Under the pieces are notes generated by a model. That model had not been told where the DNA came from and ran no database searches. It saw only the letters and a program-made list of their open reading frames with translations. Made by a program: the position numbers and the translations under genes. Shown here piece by piece: positions 45,220 to 54,918 of a DNA stretch of 64,000 bases. Origin of the DNA: Paenibacillus sp. URB8-2 (GTDB lineage Bacteria; Bacillota; Bacilli; Paenibacillales; Paenibacillaceae); NCBI RefSeq assembly GCF_013393385.1, contig NZ_AP023239.1, positions 3,782,001 through 3,846,000 of the forward strand, written 5' to 3'. Every line of letters starts with the position of its first letter. Within the stretch, counting starts at the first letter, position 1.

Positions 45220-45777
45220 CTACGCGCGGGAAATATACTTGCCTTCGCGAGTATCAACCAGAAGCACATCATCCTCGTTGATAAAGAGCGGAACCTGCAC
45301 GGAAAGACCGGTTTCCAGCTTGGCAAACTTGGTCGCGCCTTGAGCAGTATTGCCTTTGACGCTTGGCTCGGTTTCAACGACCTTGAGTTCTACGCTGGTC
45401 GGCAGGTTGATACCGAGAAGCTCGCTATGGTAGCTGACAATGTTCACTGTCATGTTTTCCTTGAGGAAGTTCAGTTCCCATTCAAGCTGATCGGCTTCAA
45501 GGCTGAATTGATCGTACGTTTGGTTGTCCATGAACACATGCTCGGAGCCGCTTGCATAAAGATATTGCACGGCGCGGTTCTCGATGATGGCGCGGCCAAT
45601 CGTTTCGCCCGCACGGAATGTGCGTTCAACGGTGTTGCCGTTGCGCAGGTTCTTCAGCTTGGAGCGGACGAAAGCCGCGCCCTTGCCCGGTTTGACGTGC
45701 TGGAAATCCAGTACCGTAAAAATATCGCCGTCCACCTCAACGGTCAGGCCTGTTTTAAAATCGTTAACGGAAATCAC
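45220..45777 (-). CDS. efp: translation elongation factor P
   Basis: A 185-residue EF-P that relieves ribosome stalling at polyproline. It begins [20 protein letters not shown]; the tip loop is [10 protein letters not shown] (Lys 32, the site modified in other bacteria), and the C-terminal OB domain ends [17 protein letters not shown] start at 45777 behind AGGAGGGG. The window also encodes exported proteins with Pro-rich linkers that would need it. Confidence 0.97.
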   Translation of the reverse strand: MISVNDFKTGLTVEVDGDIFTVLDFQHVKPGKGAAFVRSKLKNLRNGNTVERTFRAGETIGRAIIENRAVQYLYASGSEHVFMDNQTYDQFSLEADQLEWELNFLKENMTVNIVSYHSELLGINLPTSVELKVVETEPSVKGNTAQGATKFAKLETGLSVQVPLFINEDDVLLVDTREGKYISRA

Positions 45778-45870
45778 TAATAAACCCCTCCTGAATTCAA
45801 AAATGACTTGTCCTTATTAGAACAATTAAACTCTTAAGGTCGCAGCCTACACAGGCGGCATAACCGAAGT

Positions 45871-46944
45871 TTACAAAACCGTGTAGTCCTTGGACGAATG
45901 GGTCAATCGCTCGACGCCGTTCTCCGTGACGACTACATCATCCTCAATGCGGACGCCCCCGAGTCCCGGAACGTAAATGCCCGGCTCCACGGTGACAACC
46001 ATGCCCGGCTGCAGCACATCATCGCTGAGCTTGGACAGCCGCGGCCATTCATGCACTTCCATGCCGAGGCCATGGCCAAGACTGTGTCCGAACTGCTCGC
46101 CGTACCCGTAACGGGCGATGATGTCCCGCGACAAAGCGTCGCATTCTCTGCCGGTCATGCCCGGCTTGATATGCTCCAGCGCATGCAGCTGGGCCTCCAG
46201 CACGATGTCGTAAATTTCTTTTAGTTTTGGATCGGGGCTGCCCAGCGCGATCGTCCGTGTGATATCGGAGCAGTAGCCGTCCAGCAGCGCGCCGAAATCG
46301 AACGTTACGAACTCATTGGTCTGAATCACCTTCTGACTCGCAACGCCATGCGGCATCGCGGACCGTTCCCCTGAAGCCACAATCGTATCGAAGGACGATG
46401 AGGTCGCCCCGTGGCTTCGCATGTAGAATTCCATTTCCAGATCTACGTCCCGTTCGGTCATGCCCGGCTTGATCACATTCAGAATGTGCCGGAACGTATC
46501 GTCCGCAAGATCCGCGGCCCTTCTCATTACGGCAAGCTCGTCTTCATCCTTGAACATGCGGAGCTTCTCCACAGCCTGGGATACCGGAACGAGCTCGGCC
46601 GCCGTCTTCAACGCTTCCGCGTAAGAGGCATAGGCGCCGTAAGCGACGTCATCCTGCTCGAAGCCGAGACGCGCCTGCCCGCCCTTTGGCAGCAGTTCGC
46701 GGACCGTATCGATAAACTTCGGGCCGTGCTCCACAATCTTAAGCCCTTTACTCTGTTCCGATGCCTGGGTCATATAGCGAAAATCTGTCAGCAAATAGCT
46801 TTCGTCGCCCGTAATCAGCACATAGCCGGATGAACCGGTAAATCCGCTCAAATAGCGGCGGTTGATGCCGCTTGTGATTAACATTGCGTCCAGACCGTGA
46901 TCCTGCACTACCTTCCGCAGTTTGGAGACTCGGTTGTTGCCCAT
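45871..46944 (-). CDS. yqhT: Xaa-Pro aminopeptidase-like M24 metallopeptidase
   Basis: A 357-residue M24 peptidase. The C-terminal pita-bread domain has the metal ligands: Asp in FDFGALLDGYCSDITRT, His in HSLGHGLGMEVHE, and Glu in VVTVEPGIYVPGLGGVRIEDD. Residues about 1-125 are the creatinase-like N-domain. Three ATGs in a row precede GGC; the third (46944) is 7 nt from AGGAG. Upstream of efp as in B. subtilis. Confidence 0.93.
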   Translation of the reverse strand: MGNNRVSKLRKVVQDHGLDAMLITSGINRRYLSGFTGSSGYVLITGDESYLLTDFRYMTQASEQSKGLKIVEHGPKFIDTVRELLPKGGQARLGFEQDDVAYGAYASYAEALKTAAELVPVSQAVEKLRMFKDEDELAVMRRAADLADDTFRHILNVIKPGMTERDVDLEMEFYMRSHGATSSSFDTIVASGERSAMPHGVASQKVIQTNEFVTFDFGALLDGYCSDITRTIALGSPDPKLKEIYDIVLEAQLHALEHIKPGMTGRECDALSRDIIARYGYGEQFGHSLGHGLGMEVHEWPRLSKLSDDVLQPGMVVTVEPGIYVPGLGGVRIEDDVVVTENGVERLTHSSKDYTVL

Positions 46945-47068
46945 CATCATTCTCCTCTCGAAAATAGCCACATTGTATTGTAACATAGGGCCATGCCGCC
47001 TGAGAAGTTTTTTTGATATAGAAGAATGATGAACTGAGCCGATTCCCGGCTTACTTTTTTCCGGATTG

Positions 47069-47560
47069 TCAGGCCATTCCCGTACTGCTATCCCGTTTGC
47101 GTTCATCCGTATATTCGGTCGCGGCCGTATAGCCGATGAACAATCCCCACATCAGGAACAGGCAGAACTCGCTGATGACCGAATCCCAGGGAAGCCGGAA
47201 AGGCGGCTGCATCAGAAAAAGCCAGGAGCAGGCCAAAAAGAGAACGGACCACCAGAGAATTCCGTAGAGCATTCCTGCCCAAGGCCCTTTTATTTTTCGA
47301 AAAATCAGAACATACAAGATGGAGCAGAGAACCGAAAAGCCGATGAACAGCAAATACCCTACCAGCTGCCCGGCGCCGGTCACCAGAAACTCATGCCGAA
47401 AGAACGGCTCGCCAAGATACCCCGGAATCACTTTTGTAAATCCGAACACAGAGAAAGTCCACTGCACTCCGCCCCAGATCAGACCCGCAAAAAAACCCGT
47501 CTCAATCGCAAAAAACAGCGGATTCGTCTTTGGCCGCCGTTGACTCACCGTATTGCCCAT
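47069..47560 (-). CDS. yqhR: YqhR-like membrane protein
   Basis: A 163-residue protein with four membrane helices and the family pattern NPLFFAIETGFFAGLIWGG and GPWAGMLYGILWWSVLF. Function unknown. It precedes yqhT by about 125 nt. Divergent from yqhQ, with which it shares the 47561-47736 promoter region. Confidence 0.85.
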   Translation of the reverse strand: MGNTVSQRRPKTNPLFFAIETGFFAGLIWGGVQWTFSVFGFTKVIPGYLGEPFFRHEFLVTGAGQLVGYLLFIGFSVLCSILYVLIFRKIKGPWAGMLYGILWWSVLFLACSWLFLMQPPFRLPWDSVISEFCLFLMWGLFIGYTAATEYTDERKRDSSTGMA

Positions 47561-47736
47561 ACTGCCGTACTCCCCGCTTTCTATTATTAAGAATAGGCCT
47601 CGTCAATCGGCCGATGATCCTGCATATAGCCTAGTATGCTCAGGAAAGATCGATCCAAGTAGAAATGTAAACAAAAATTAGTTACAATGAAGAATATAGA
47701 GAGCAACATACTACTTTTTATGGGAAGGTGAATTGG

Positions 47737-48732
47737 TTGTCCCAGGAAACTCCGAGCTACGGCGGTCAGGCCGTCATCGAAGGCGTTATGTTCGGCGGCA
47801 AGCATGTCAATGTGACAGCCGTACGGCGGAAGAATCAAGAGATTACTTTTTTGGAGGTGCCGAGAAGCGAGAAGAGCTGGGTTATGAAACTGCGCAAGAT
47901 TCCGCTGCTCCGGGGCCTTGTCAGTATTATAGATGCCAGCGCCAAGGGCTCCAAGCATTTGAATTATTCCGCCGAGGCTTATGCGGAAGATGAGAGTGAG
48001 CCGGAAGAACTCGCCAAGCAGAAGAAACAGAAAGGTAAAGAAGAAGGCTGGAGCCTCGGCATGATTTTGGGCGTAGCGGTCATGGGTATTCTGTCTTTCG
48101 TTTTCGGGAAAGTTATTTTCACCCTCGTTCCCGTATTTGTCGAAGATTTTTTGTTCCGCAATGCATTTGACAACTATATTCTGCACAACCTCATTGAAGG
48201 AGCTATCAAGCTCGTGCTGCTGCTCGTCTACCTTTGGGCCATTTCCCAGACCCCTGTGGTCAAAAGATTGTTTCAGTACCACGGCGCAGAGCATAAGGTC
48301 ATCAGCGCATTCGAAGCCGGCGACGAATTGACGGTCGAGAACGTGCAGAAGCACAGCCGCCTGCATTACCGCTGCGGAAGCAGCTTCATGATGCTGACGA
48401 TTGTGCTTGGCGTCATCATTTACTCCCTCGTGCCTTGGGATACCCTGGTGCAGCGGATTGTTCAGCGGCTTATTCTGCTGCCGGTCGTTATCGGTGTGTC
48501 CTTTGAAGTGCTGAAAGGCACCAACGCTGTACGCGAACTTCCCGTTCTGCGTTATCTGGGCTATCCCGGACTGTGGCTACAGCTGCTCACAACGAAAGAA
48601 CCAAAGGACGATCAGGTGGAAGTATCGATCGCTTCCTTCAACCGCATGCGCGAATTGGATGCGGCCATCGAAGCAAAAGGATATCAACAATCAAGTGTAA
48701 CCGGAGGCATATTGGACCCTGCGAAAGGATGA
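47737..48732 (+). CDS. yqhQ: DUF1385 membrane protein YqhQ
   Basis: A 331-residue protein with the family opening YGGQAVIEGVMFGGKH, VRGLVSIIDA-like segment (RGLVSIIDASAKGSKHLNY), four or five membrane helices and the conserved YHGAEHKVISAFEAGDELT and HSRLHYRCGSSF. Start is probably TTG 47737 (MSQETPSYGG), 6 nt after AAGGTG; GTG 47728 overlaps that site. Homologues occur widely; function not established. Confidence 0.9.
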   Translation: MSQETPSYGGQAVIEGVMFGGKHVNVTAVRRKNQEITFLEVPRSEKSWVMKLRKIPLLRGLVSIIDASAKGSKHLNYSAEAYAEDESEPEELAKQKKQKGKEEGWSLGMILGVAVMGILSFVFGKVIFTLVPVFVEDFLFRNAFDNYILHNLIEGAIKLVLLLVYLWAISQTPVVKRLFQYHGAEHKVISAFEAGDELTVENVQKHSRLHYRCGSSFMMLTIVLGVIIYSLVPWDTLVQRIVQRLILLPVVIGVSFEVLKGTNAVRELPVLRYLGYPGLWLQLLTTKEPKDDQVEVSIASFNRMRELDAAIEAKGYQQSSVTGGILDPAKG

Positions 48733-48739
48733 GTGGCCT

Positions 48740-49081
48740 ATGAAAAGGCATGCTTTGATTTTTTGGAGCGCGGTAGTGCTAGCGGTTTTTGGTCTCGCAT
48801 CGGGTTTGGCAAGATTTGGCCTCAGTTCGTTGAGGGGCTTTATCGTTCCCGTTGTTCTGTTTCTGGTCTTGTATCTGCTCTACAAATTTCCTCCCCGCCG
48901 GTTTGCCGCAAGCGGCAGCCGGTCCAAAATCAAGGTGAAGCCTTCCCAGAAGACATTGGCGAAGGTTGCGGGTATGAGAAAGAGCCAGCCGCCGGCCGGC
49001 AAACGCAAAACCTATCCTTTTCGGGTCATTGAAGGCAGCAAAGGAAAAAATGAAGAAGAACAGCTGCCCAAATATCACTGA
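48740..49081 (+). CDS. YqhP-like small membrane protein
   Basis: A 113-residue protein with two membrane helices (residues about 5-25 and 30-48) and a basic, flexible C-terminal half (SRSKIKVKPSQK ... GKRKTYPF). It starts 7 nt after yqhQ, behind AAAGGATGAG. Position between yqhQ and yqhO matches B. subtilis yqhP, but the sequence match is not clear enough for a symbol. Confidence 0.75.
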   Translation: MKRHALIFWSAVVLAVFGLASGLARFGLSSLRGFIVPVVLFLVLYLLYKFPPRRFAASGSRSKIKVKPSQKTLAKVAGMRKSQPPAGKRKTYPFRVIEGSKGKNEEEQLPKYH

Positions 49082-49098
49082 TGGAAGTACAATGTTCG

Positions 49099-49139
49099 GC
49101 GTCTTCGCATTCCTCTTAGGAGTGCGAAGACGCTTTTTT
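49099..49139 (+). terminator. terminator of the yqhQ operon
   Basis: GCGTCTTCGCA-TTCCTCTTAGGAG-TGCGAAGACGC then TTTTTTATT. It overlaps the last codons and stop of the convergent patatin gene (49116). Confidence 0.92.
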
Positions 49140-50090
49140 ATTTATTTTAGGCAGCTTATCCAGCCGGACCGGACGCCATTTCTGAAAAAATTCCTTTCCC
49201 GCCCGGTATCCGGAATCGTACAACGCGATGCTCTGTTCAGAGGTCAGCTCGAATTGGACTGTACCGATGCCGAGTGTGGGAATTTTGACGGTGCGGACAA
49301 CCTTCTCCTGCTCGATATAGCGCTCGTCATGCGCCGACAGCATCGTTCCGACAAGCGCCTGAAGCATGCTGAACGGTCCGGTGATCCGGTGAGCCTGCGG
49401 TGCCGTGCGTCCTACCATCTGATAGCCGACTACCGGAACCTTTACCGCTCCCAGCTGGCCCGTCTCTTTTCCCTCAAACAGCCACATCGGGAAGTTGCTC
49501 AGTAATCCCCCGTCCACCATGTACACGAACTGATCGGCAAAAGACTTCCCCGCCGCCGCTTTCCCATTTCTGCGCAGCATCACGGGATCAAAGAAGTACG
49601 GGATGCTGCAGCTCATGCGCACCGCCTTGGCCACCTCAAAATAATCGGGATTGATTCCGTATTCTTCGAGTCCCTCCGGCAAGACGACAAGCCGTCCGTC
49701 CGTTATGTCGGAAGCGATAATCGACAGCTTGCCCGGAGGAAGATCCCGGAAGGATACAATCCCCTTTTGCCGCAAAATACCGCCTATCCATGATTCCAGC
49801 GCCTCTCCCGAATACAGCCCTTTTTTCAGCATGACCCGCAAGGCCGGACCGATCAGCTTTGTATTGAAGATGGGCGACCGTTTTAAAAAAGATCGGAACG
49901 AGGTGCCCTGAATAATTCTGCTCATTTCCTCCCCGCTGTACCCGGCTGCGAGCAGCGAGGCGACAATGGAGCCCGAGGAGGTCCCTGCCACCCTTCCAAA
50001 TGTTACGCCCGCCTCCTCCGACGCCTGAACCGCTCCCGCAAGTGAAATGCCTTTTACGCCGCCGCCTTCAAACACCGCATTGATCTCCAT
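49116..50090 (-). CDS. yqhO: patatin-like phospholipase
   Basis: A 324-residue lipid acyl hydrolase. Oxyanion hole GGGVKG (residues about 9-14), nucleophile in GTSSG (near 38) and the catalytic Asp in VDGG (near 200) are all present, so the enzyme should be active on phospholipids or similar esters. ATG 50090 is preferred; a TTG three codons upstream lies closer to the GGGGG site. Between mntR and yqhP, as in B. subtilis. Confidence 0.92.
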   Translation of the reverse strand: MEINAVFEGGGVKGISLAGAVQASEEAGVTFGRVAGTSSGSIVASLLAAGYSGEEMSRIIQGTSFRSFLKRSPIFNTKLIGPALRVMLKKGLYSGEALESWIGGILRQKGIVSFRDLPPGKLSIIASDITDGRLVVLPEGLEEYGINPDYFEVAKAVRMSCSIPYFFDPVMLRRNGKAAAGKSFADQFVYMVDGGLLSNFPMWLFEGKETGQLGAVKVPVVGYQMVGRTAPQAHRITGPFSMLQALVGTMLSAHDERYIEQEKVVRTVKIPTLGIGTVQFELTSEQSIALYDSGYRAGKEFFQKWRPVRLDKLPKINKKASSHS

Positions 50091-50165
50091 AAACGGCAAT
50101 CCCCCGTTCCCATAGACTTATACTGCTTATCTATGAGCACGGGGGATATTTAATGCCTTGAGGAA

Positions 50166-51824
50166 TCAGGATTTAAAATAAAACGTCAGCAGACTGCTTA
50201 GGCCTGCCGGATTCCGGACCACAATATCATTTGCCCGGAACATGATGCTGCCCTGCACTTCGGCGTATTTTTCGTTGAACTTCAACTGGTTGATAATCTG
50301 TTCGCCGCTCTGCCACTCCGGACTCTTGTCCGTAGCCACCTTGTAAGCCGCTTGGCCGATATACAGCTTCACGCCCGTATTCTTCACCTCATCAACCCAC
50401 CAGTCCACCAGCTTATCGTATCTCGCCTTCTCAAAAGACAGGCTCCAATAGATTTGCGGCGCGACATAGTCGACCCAGCCCTGCCGAATCCAGGTCCGCA
50501 CATCTGCGTACATATCGTCGTACGCGGACACGCTTGCCGATGTATCCGAGCCGGTGCTGTCTTTATTGATATTGCGCCAGACGCCGAACGGGCTGATGCC
50601 GTACGAAACGGCAGGCTTAATCGCGTGAATCTGCTTCCCCAGCTCGCGAACGAAGTCGTTGATGTTATCCCGTCGCCAGTCGGCTTTGCTGACGATGGCC
50701 TTGGCGTTATAGGTCTTGAACGAGCTATCGTCATCAAAAGTGGAAGACGGATAGAAATAATCGTCCAGATGAACGCCGTCGATGTCGTAGCCTTTCACGA
50801 CTTCAAGCACCGTATCGATGATGCTCTGACGGGCCTCCGGAATTCCCGGGTTGATGTATAGCTTTTCGCCCGCCTTGACGATCCACTCTGGATGAGACTT
50901 GGCGACATGATTGACCGCAAGCGAGGCCGTTCCGGCGTCCGTTGTCGCACGAAACGGATTGAACCAGGCATGGAACTGCATTCCGCGGTCATGCGCCGCG
51001 GCAATCATAAACTGGAGCGGATCATAGCCTGGGTCCTTGCCCTGAGTGCCGGTCAGCACCTTCGACCAGGGAACGATCGAGGACGGGTATAGGCTGTCGC
51101 CGCTGGGACGCACCTGCACAAATACAGCGTTGAAGCCGACCGCCTTCAGCTTGTCGAGCAGGCTGCCCAACTCTTTTTTCTGCTGATCGATCTTTCCGAT
51201 TGAAGACGATGAAGGCCAATCCAGATTGAAAACGGTGGAAATCCATACCCCTTTCATCGCCTTGCTGCCGGCACCGGGAATGGTCGGAACCGTCGGCACG
51301 GTTGGCGCCGGTATGCTGGGAACGGTCGGAGTCGGAACGGTCGGGACGGTCGGCTCCACCGGATCGCTGACCTGGGGAGGCTCCGCTCCCGTATACAGCG
51401 AAATCTGCTTCGCAGCGTGATTCCAGACGACCTGAAGCCCAAGCTGCTCCGCTACGAACCGGATCGGCACCATAATCCGTCCCTGCCGGATCTCGACCGA
51501 GTTGTCCAGGGAAACGGATGAGCCGTTGACTGCAGCCGTTTTTTTGCCGCTAGTGAGCATTAGCTCATTGTCGTCTTTGGTGATCGTGACGGTCCTGGTG
51601 CTCTGATTCCACTGTACCTGCGCGCCAAGCCCCTTGCTGATAACCCCCAGCGGAACCATGGTGACATACTTGGCGGTAATATAAGGCGGCACGTCGCTGG
51701 CAAGCGTCATACCGTCAAGCTCCAGTGTGATCACGGCCGAAGCCGCCCGTGCGGCGCCGGAAGACAGCAGCGGAACGCAGAGCAGCATCAGCATCATTCC
51801 GATGAACCATTTCTTCAGTTTCAT
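50166..51824 (-). CDS. exported GHL10-type glycosidase-like protein with copper-amine-oxidase N-domain
   Basis: A 552-residue secreted protein. Signal peptide (residues 1-27), a stalk-like copper-amine-oxidase N-terminal domain (about 32-145: PYITAKYVTMVPLGVISKGLG, RIMVPIRFVAEQLGLQVVWN), a VPTVPTPTVPSIPAPTVPTV linker (about 155-185), then a GHL10/DUF187 TIM-barrel (about 190-535: KGVWISTVFNLDWPS, QVRPSGDSLYPSSIVPWS, DGVHLDDYFYP). The barrel family includes YngK-like wall-associated hydrolases. The substrate is probably a wall polymer; not certain. Confidence 0.9.
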   Translation of the reverse strand: MKLKKWFIGMMLMLLCVPLLSSGAARAASAVITLELDGMTLASDVPPYITAKYVTMVPLGVISKGLGAQVQWNQSTRTVTITKDDNELMLTSGKKTAAVNGSSVSLDNSVEIRQGRIMVPIRFVAEQLGLQVVWNHAAKQISLYTGAEPPQVSDPVEPTVPTVPTPTVPSIPAPTVPTVPTIPGAGSKAMKGVWISTVFNLDWPSSSSIGKIDQQKKELGSLLDKLKAVGFNAVFVQVRPSGDSLYPSSIVPWSKVLTGTQGKDPGYDPLQFMIAAAHDRGMQFHAWFNPFRATTDAGTASLAVNHVAKSHPEWIVKAGEKLYINPGIPEARQSIIDTVLEVVKGYDIDGVHLDDYFYPSSTFDDDSSFKTYNAKAIVSKADWRRDNINDFVRELGKQIHAIKPAVSYGISPFGVWRNINKDSTGSDTSASVSAYDDMYADVRTWIRQGWVDYVAPQIYWSLSFEKARYDKLVDWWVDEVKNTGVKLYIGQAAYKVATDKSPEWQSGEQIINQLKFNEKYAEVQGSIMFRANDIVVRNPAGLSSLLTFYFKS

Positions 51825-51905
51825 AATTCCTCCCCCAAAATTGCAATCCTGTATTATACTACAAGTTTGGACGAGAAAAACTGGAAAAGGTTGCGCAAAA
51901 ACAAA

Positions 51906-51944
51906 AGAAACGACGCACCGCCCAATCGGGTCAGTCTCCGTTTC
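51906..51944. repeat. copy 3 of the AGAAACG ... CGTTTC hairpin repeat
   Basis: AGAAACGACGCACCG ... TCTCCGTTTC, upstream of the GHL10 gene and downstream of mntR. Shares ends and length (about 40 nt) with 35884-35925 and 43548-43592; interior diverged. Confidence 0.45.
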
Positions 51945-51999
51945 CGGTCTCTTGAAATATAATTTTCATAAGGAAACGGTTACCGCTCTATAAGAACGG

Positions 52000-52018
52000 C
52001 TCAGCCGTTTCTTCTTGC
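52000..52018 (-). terminator. hairpin after mntR
   Basis: AAACGGC-TGA-GCCGTTCTT on the minus strand, a short 7-bp stem, starting directly at the mntR stop. Weak T tail (TTCTTAT). Confidence 0.45.
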
Positions 52019-52444
52019 TTAAGAATCGCTGTATAGTTCCTGGTGAATCTCATTTAGCGCCCGAACTCTATTTTCATCGCGGCGGAAAAATTCCACAAGC
52101 GACTCGATGCAGGTAATGGAATCCCAGCTCAGATGATGCTCGATGCCTTCGACATCCCTGTAAATATTCTGCTCCTGGACGCCAATCGTCGCGAGAAATT
52201 CTTCCAGCAGCTTGTGGCGGTCCACAAGGCGTTTCCCTACTTTTTTTCCTTTGGTGGTCAGGACGAGCCCGCGATACTTCTCATAGATGAGATATTCGTC
52301 CTTATCCAGTTTTTGGATCATCTTGGTAACGGAAGAGGGATGCACTTCTAGCCCCTCGGCAATATCCGAAACCCGCGCATATCCTTTTTCATCAATCAGC
52401 TTGTATATGCGCTCCAAATAATCCTCCATGCTGGGAGTTGGCAT
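52019..52444 (-). CDS. mntR: manganese transport regulator MntR
   Basis: A 141-residue DtxR-family repressor. Winged helix with [19 protein letters not shown] (residues 34-52); metal site residues include Asp 8 region ([10 protein letters not shown]), His 77-like [10 protein letters not shown], Glu and His in [10 protein letters not shown]. It represses Mn uptake genes when Mn is plentiful. RBS AGAGGTAA before ATG 52444. Confidence 0.94.
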   Translation of the reverse strand: MPTPSMEDYLERIYKLIDEKGYARVSDIAEGLEVHPSSVTKMIQKLDKDEYLIYEKYRGLVLTTKGKKVGKRLVDRHKLLEEFLATIGVQEQNIYRDVEGIEHHLSWDSITCIESLVEFFRRDENRVRALNEIHQELYSDS

Positions 52445-52508
52445 GCAATTACCTCTTTTCTATATTAACCATGGCGCAAAAGGCCAAACCTTGCTCTAAC
52501 AATGATAC

Positions 52509-53297
52509 ATGTTTCTCCCCGGGCTTGGCAAGTCGAAAGCGCAAAGGGGCCTTTCGTTCAGTTATTTGCAAACGACGCTTGGAGCAAAGCCCTATATTCG
52601 CGTCTATGTCAACACCGGAGACATCATTGCTGCAGCCAAACGTTATATCGAGGAGCGGGCGCCAGAAATCACGACCTTTGAGGCGGCCTGTACCTCGGAC
52701 CCGCTTCGGATTGAGCATATCACCGGATCGCTTTCGGAACTCATTTCGTTCATGGCCGAAGAGCCGCTCGGCAGGCTGCGGTTTGTGACCAAATACCAGC
52801 ATGTCGAACCGCTGCTGGAACTTGCGCATAACGATCATACCCGCATCCGGTTCAGCGTCAACGCAGGCTATGTCATCCGCAATTTCGAACCGAATACCTC
52901 GCGTTTTGAAGAACGGATCGAGGCTGCAAGGCAAGTGGCCCGCGCCGGTTATCCGCTGGGATTCATCATTGCGCCGATCATCTGGTATGACGGCTGGCAG
53001 GAAGGCTATGCCGAGCTGCTGGCCAAGCTTGCACAGGCGCTGCCGCCCGAAGCGGGCAAAGACCTGACCTTCGAATTGATCCAGCACCGTTTCACCAAGA
53101 CAGCTAAAGCGGTCATTGAAAAGCGCTACCCGAAGACCAAACTTGAGATGGACATCGAGAAACGCAAAAAGAAATGGGGCCGCTGGGGACAAAATAAATA
53201 CGTCTATCAGGGCGTGCAGCAAAACGCCCTGCGGGAATTTATCACAGAGCGCATTTTCGAGCATTTTCCGGCAGGGCGAATCGATTACTTCACCTGA
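52509..53297 (+). pseudogene. splB: spore photoproduct lyase, truncated at the N-terminus
   Basis: Starting at SYLQTTLGAKPYIRVYVN the frame matches spore photoproduct lyase to the end (FEAACTSDPLRIEHIT, RFSVNAGYVIRNFEP, FELIQHRFTKTAK, GRIDYFT). Complete enzymes are about 340 residues and carry a radical-SAM CxxxCxxC just before YLQTT. Here the preceding residues (GLGKSKAQRGLSFS) contain no Cys, and about 90 N-terminal residues are missing up to the divergent mntR. So the 4Fe-4S site is gone and the protein cannot repair spore photoproduct. True homologous sequence begins near 52565. Confidence 0.9.
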
Positions 53298-53316
53298 CTT
53301 TTTTGCATATATCTTC

Positions 53317-54030
53317 TTAGAATTTAAGCCAGCTTGGGGTTACTCCCTGAAGCCAAATGGTAATCCGGAACATCTGGTCCGTAAACAGCAGGACGCCCAT
53401 AAACACCATCAGCGCCCCGCCGATCTTCATCAAGGGACCTGAATATTTCAGCAGCCGCCGCGCACCCCCGACAAAGAATGCCAGCAGGAAAAAAGGAAGT
53501 GCGAACCCGATGCTGTAGGCCGTGATCAGTTTCAGCCAGGTTCCCGGCTCGCTCGCCGACAGGGCGATAATCGCCGTCAGGATCGGACCGATGCAGGGCG
53601 ACCAGCCTGCCGAGAAGCCGATGCCGAAAATGAAAGAGCCGATATAGCCCGCAGGTCTGCGGCTGAGTTCCAGCTTGCGCTCGCGCATCAGGAAACGGGG
53701 CTGGAAAATACCGAGCAGAAACAGTCCCATCACAATGATCAGGATGGCGGACAACTGCCGGATCAGCTCGCGCTGTCCGATGAAGAACTGCCCGAATACT
53801 CCGGCTCCGAAGCCAAGCGTATAAAAGACGGCGGAAAATCCGAGAACAAAAGCCAGCGTATGGCTTACCGTCCGAAAACGGGCTTCTCTCCGCTGCTCTC
53901 CCGTTCTCAGCTGCCGTACCGACAGTCCGGTTATGTAAGATAAATAGGAAGGATACAGTGGCAGACAGCAGGGGGAAATGAATGAAGCCAGACCGGCGGC
54001 CAAAGCGATTCCCGCGTTAATGTTGGACAT
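53317..54030 (-). CDS. ccdA: cytochrome c biogenesis protein CcdA
   Basis: A 237-residue membrane protein with six helices that passes electrons from thioredoxin across the membrane for disulfide reduction. The redox cysteines are in FISPCCLPLYPS (near 20) and GWSPCIGPIL (near 145). RBS AAGGAG is ahead of ATG 54030. It stands alone, convergent with the splB remnant. Confidence 0.92.
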   Translation of the reverse strand: MSNINAGIALAAGLASFISPCCLPLYPSYLSYITGLSVRQLRTGEQRREARFRTVSHTLAFVLGFSAVFYTLGFGAGVFGQFFIGQRELIRQLSAILIIVMGLFLLGIFQPRFLMRERKLELSRRPAGYIGSFIFGIGFSAGWSPCIGPILTAIIALSASEPGTWLKLITAYSIGFALPFFLLAFFVGGARRLLKYSGPLMKIGGALMVFMGVLLFTDQMFRITIWLQGVTPSWLKF

Positions 54031-54114
54031 AGCGGCATCTCTCCTTCAGTCACTTTGCCGGTTGCCCTTGCGGCTTCCGGTTTTTGCTGCTGCACTTTCT
54101 TCTTCCGGCCTAAA

Positions 54115-54918
54115 CTATACCCGTACTCCTTTTTTGCCTATCAGCGTCAGCACGAGTAAGGCGATTAGCAGAAGCACGATCGTCGCACCCGGCGCCAGAT
54201 TCCAGATCCCCGCGATGACCAGCCCGCTTACAACGGCAATTTCGGCAATAACGACGGACAAAATAACGGATATCCTAAAGCTGCGTGAAAGCAGCAGGCT
54301 GATGGCTACCGGGATCGTCAGAAGCGCTGATACAAGCAGCGAGCCGACGATCTTAATGGCTGTACTGATGACCAGAGCCGTTAGAATCGTAATCAACATA
54401 TTGAGCATCTTCACGGGCAATCCGCTGACGTTGGCGGCATCTTCCTCGAAACTGAGCAGAAAGAATTCTTTGAAGAACAGCGTCACCACGGTAATCACCG
54501 CAACGGTGACAAGGCCGACGACCAGAAGGTCCGTATTGTCGAGCGTATAAATGCTGCCGAACAGGTAGCTCATCACATCGGCGTTATACCCTTTTCCTAA
54601 GGTGAAAAATAAAGAGGCCAGCGCCACGCCGCCCGACATCATTACGGCGATCGATAGCTCCGCATAGCTCTTATAGGCTTTACGCAGCTTCTCGATTGCG
54701 AAGGAAGCCGCGACGGCAAAGATCAGTCCCGCTCCCAGCGGATAAAAGCCGGCCAAAAATCCGAGCGCCACACCGGCGATCGTTACATGTGCCAGCGTGT
54801 CTCCAATCATCGACAGCCGTCTGAGCACAAGAAAAACGCCCATAAGCGGCGCCGTAATTCCAATCAGCAGACCGCCCGCAAGCGCCCGCTGAAAAAAATC
54901 GCTGAACAGAATTTCCAA
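54115..54918 (-). CDS. znuB: zinc ABC transporter permease
   Basis: A 267-residue ABC-3 family permease with about eight membrane helices, ALAGGLLIGITAPLMGVFLVLRRLSMIGDTLAH at the start, and the family segments FFTLGKGYNADVMSYLFGS and VIAGIWNLAPGATIV. It uses a TTG start at 54918 behind GGAGGGG; the frame to 55038 is upstream sequence. Third gene of the zinc uptake operon (znuA, znuC, znuB order), but separated from znuC by 338 nt with tandem repeats. Confidence 0.9.
   Translation of the reverse strand: MEILFSDFFQRALAGGLLIGITAPLMGVFLVLRRLSMIGDTLAHVTIAGVALGFLAGFYPLGAGLIFAVAASFAIEKLRKAYKSYAELSIAVMMSGGVALASLFFTLGKGYNADVMSYLFGSIYTLDNTDLLVVGLVTVAVITVVTLFFKEFFLLSFEEDAANVSGLPVKMLNMLITILTALVISTAIKIVGSLLVSALLTIPVAISLLLSRSFRISVILSVVIAEIAVVSGLVIAGIWNLAPGATIVLLLIALLVLTLIGKKGVRV

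Noticed and set aside
51254..51442. Short repeats resembling a CRISPR-like array (ACGGTCGG units)
   Set aside because: These are codons of the Val-Pro-Thr linker of the GHL10 protein, not an array.
52449..53264. Minus-strand ORF of 271 codons
   Set aside because: Antisense shadow of the splB remnant, whose sense frame is clearly conserved.
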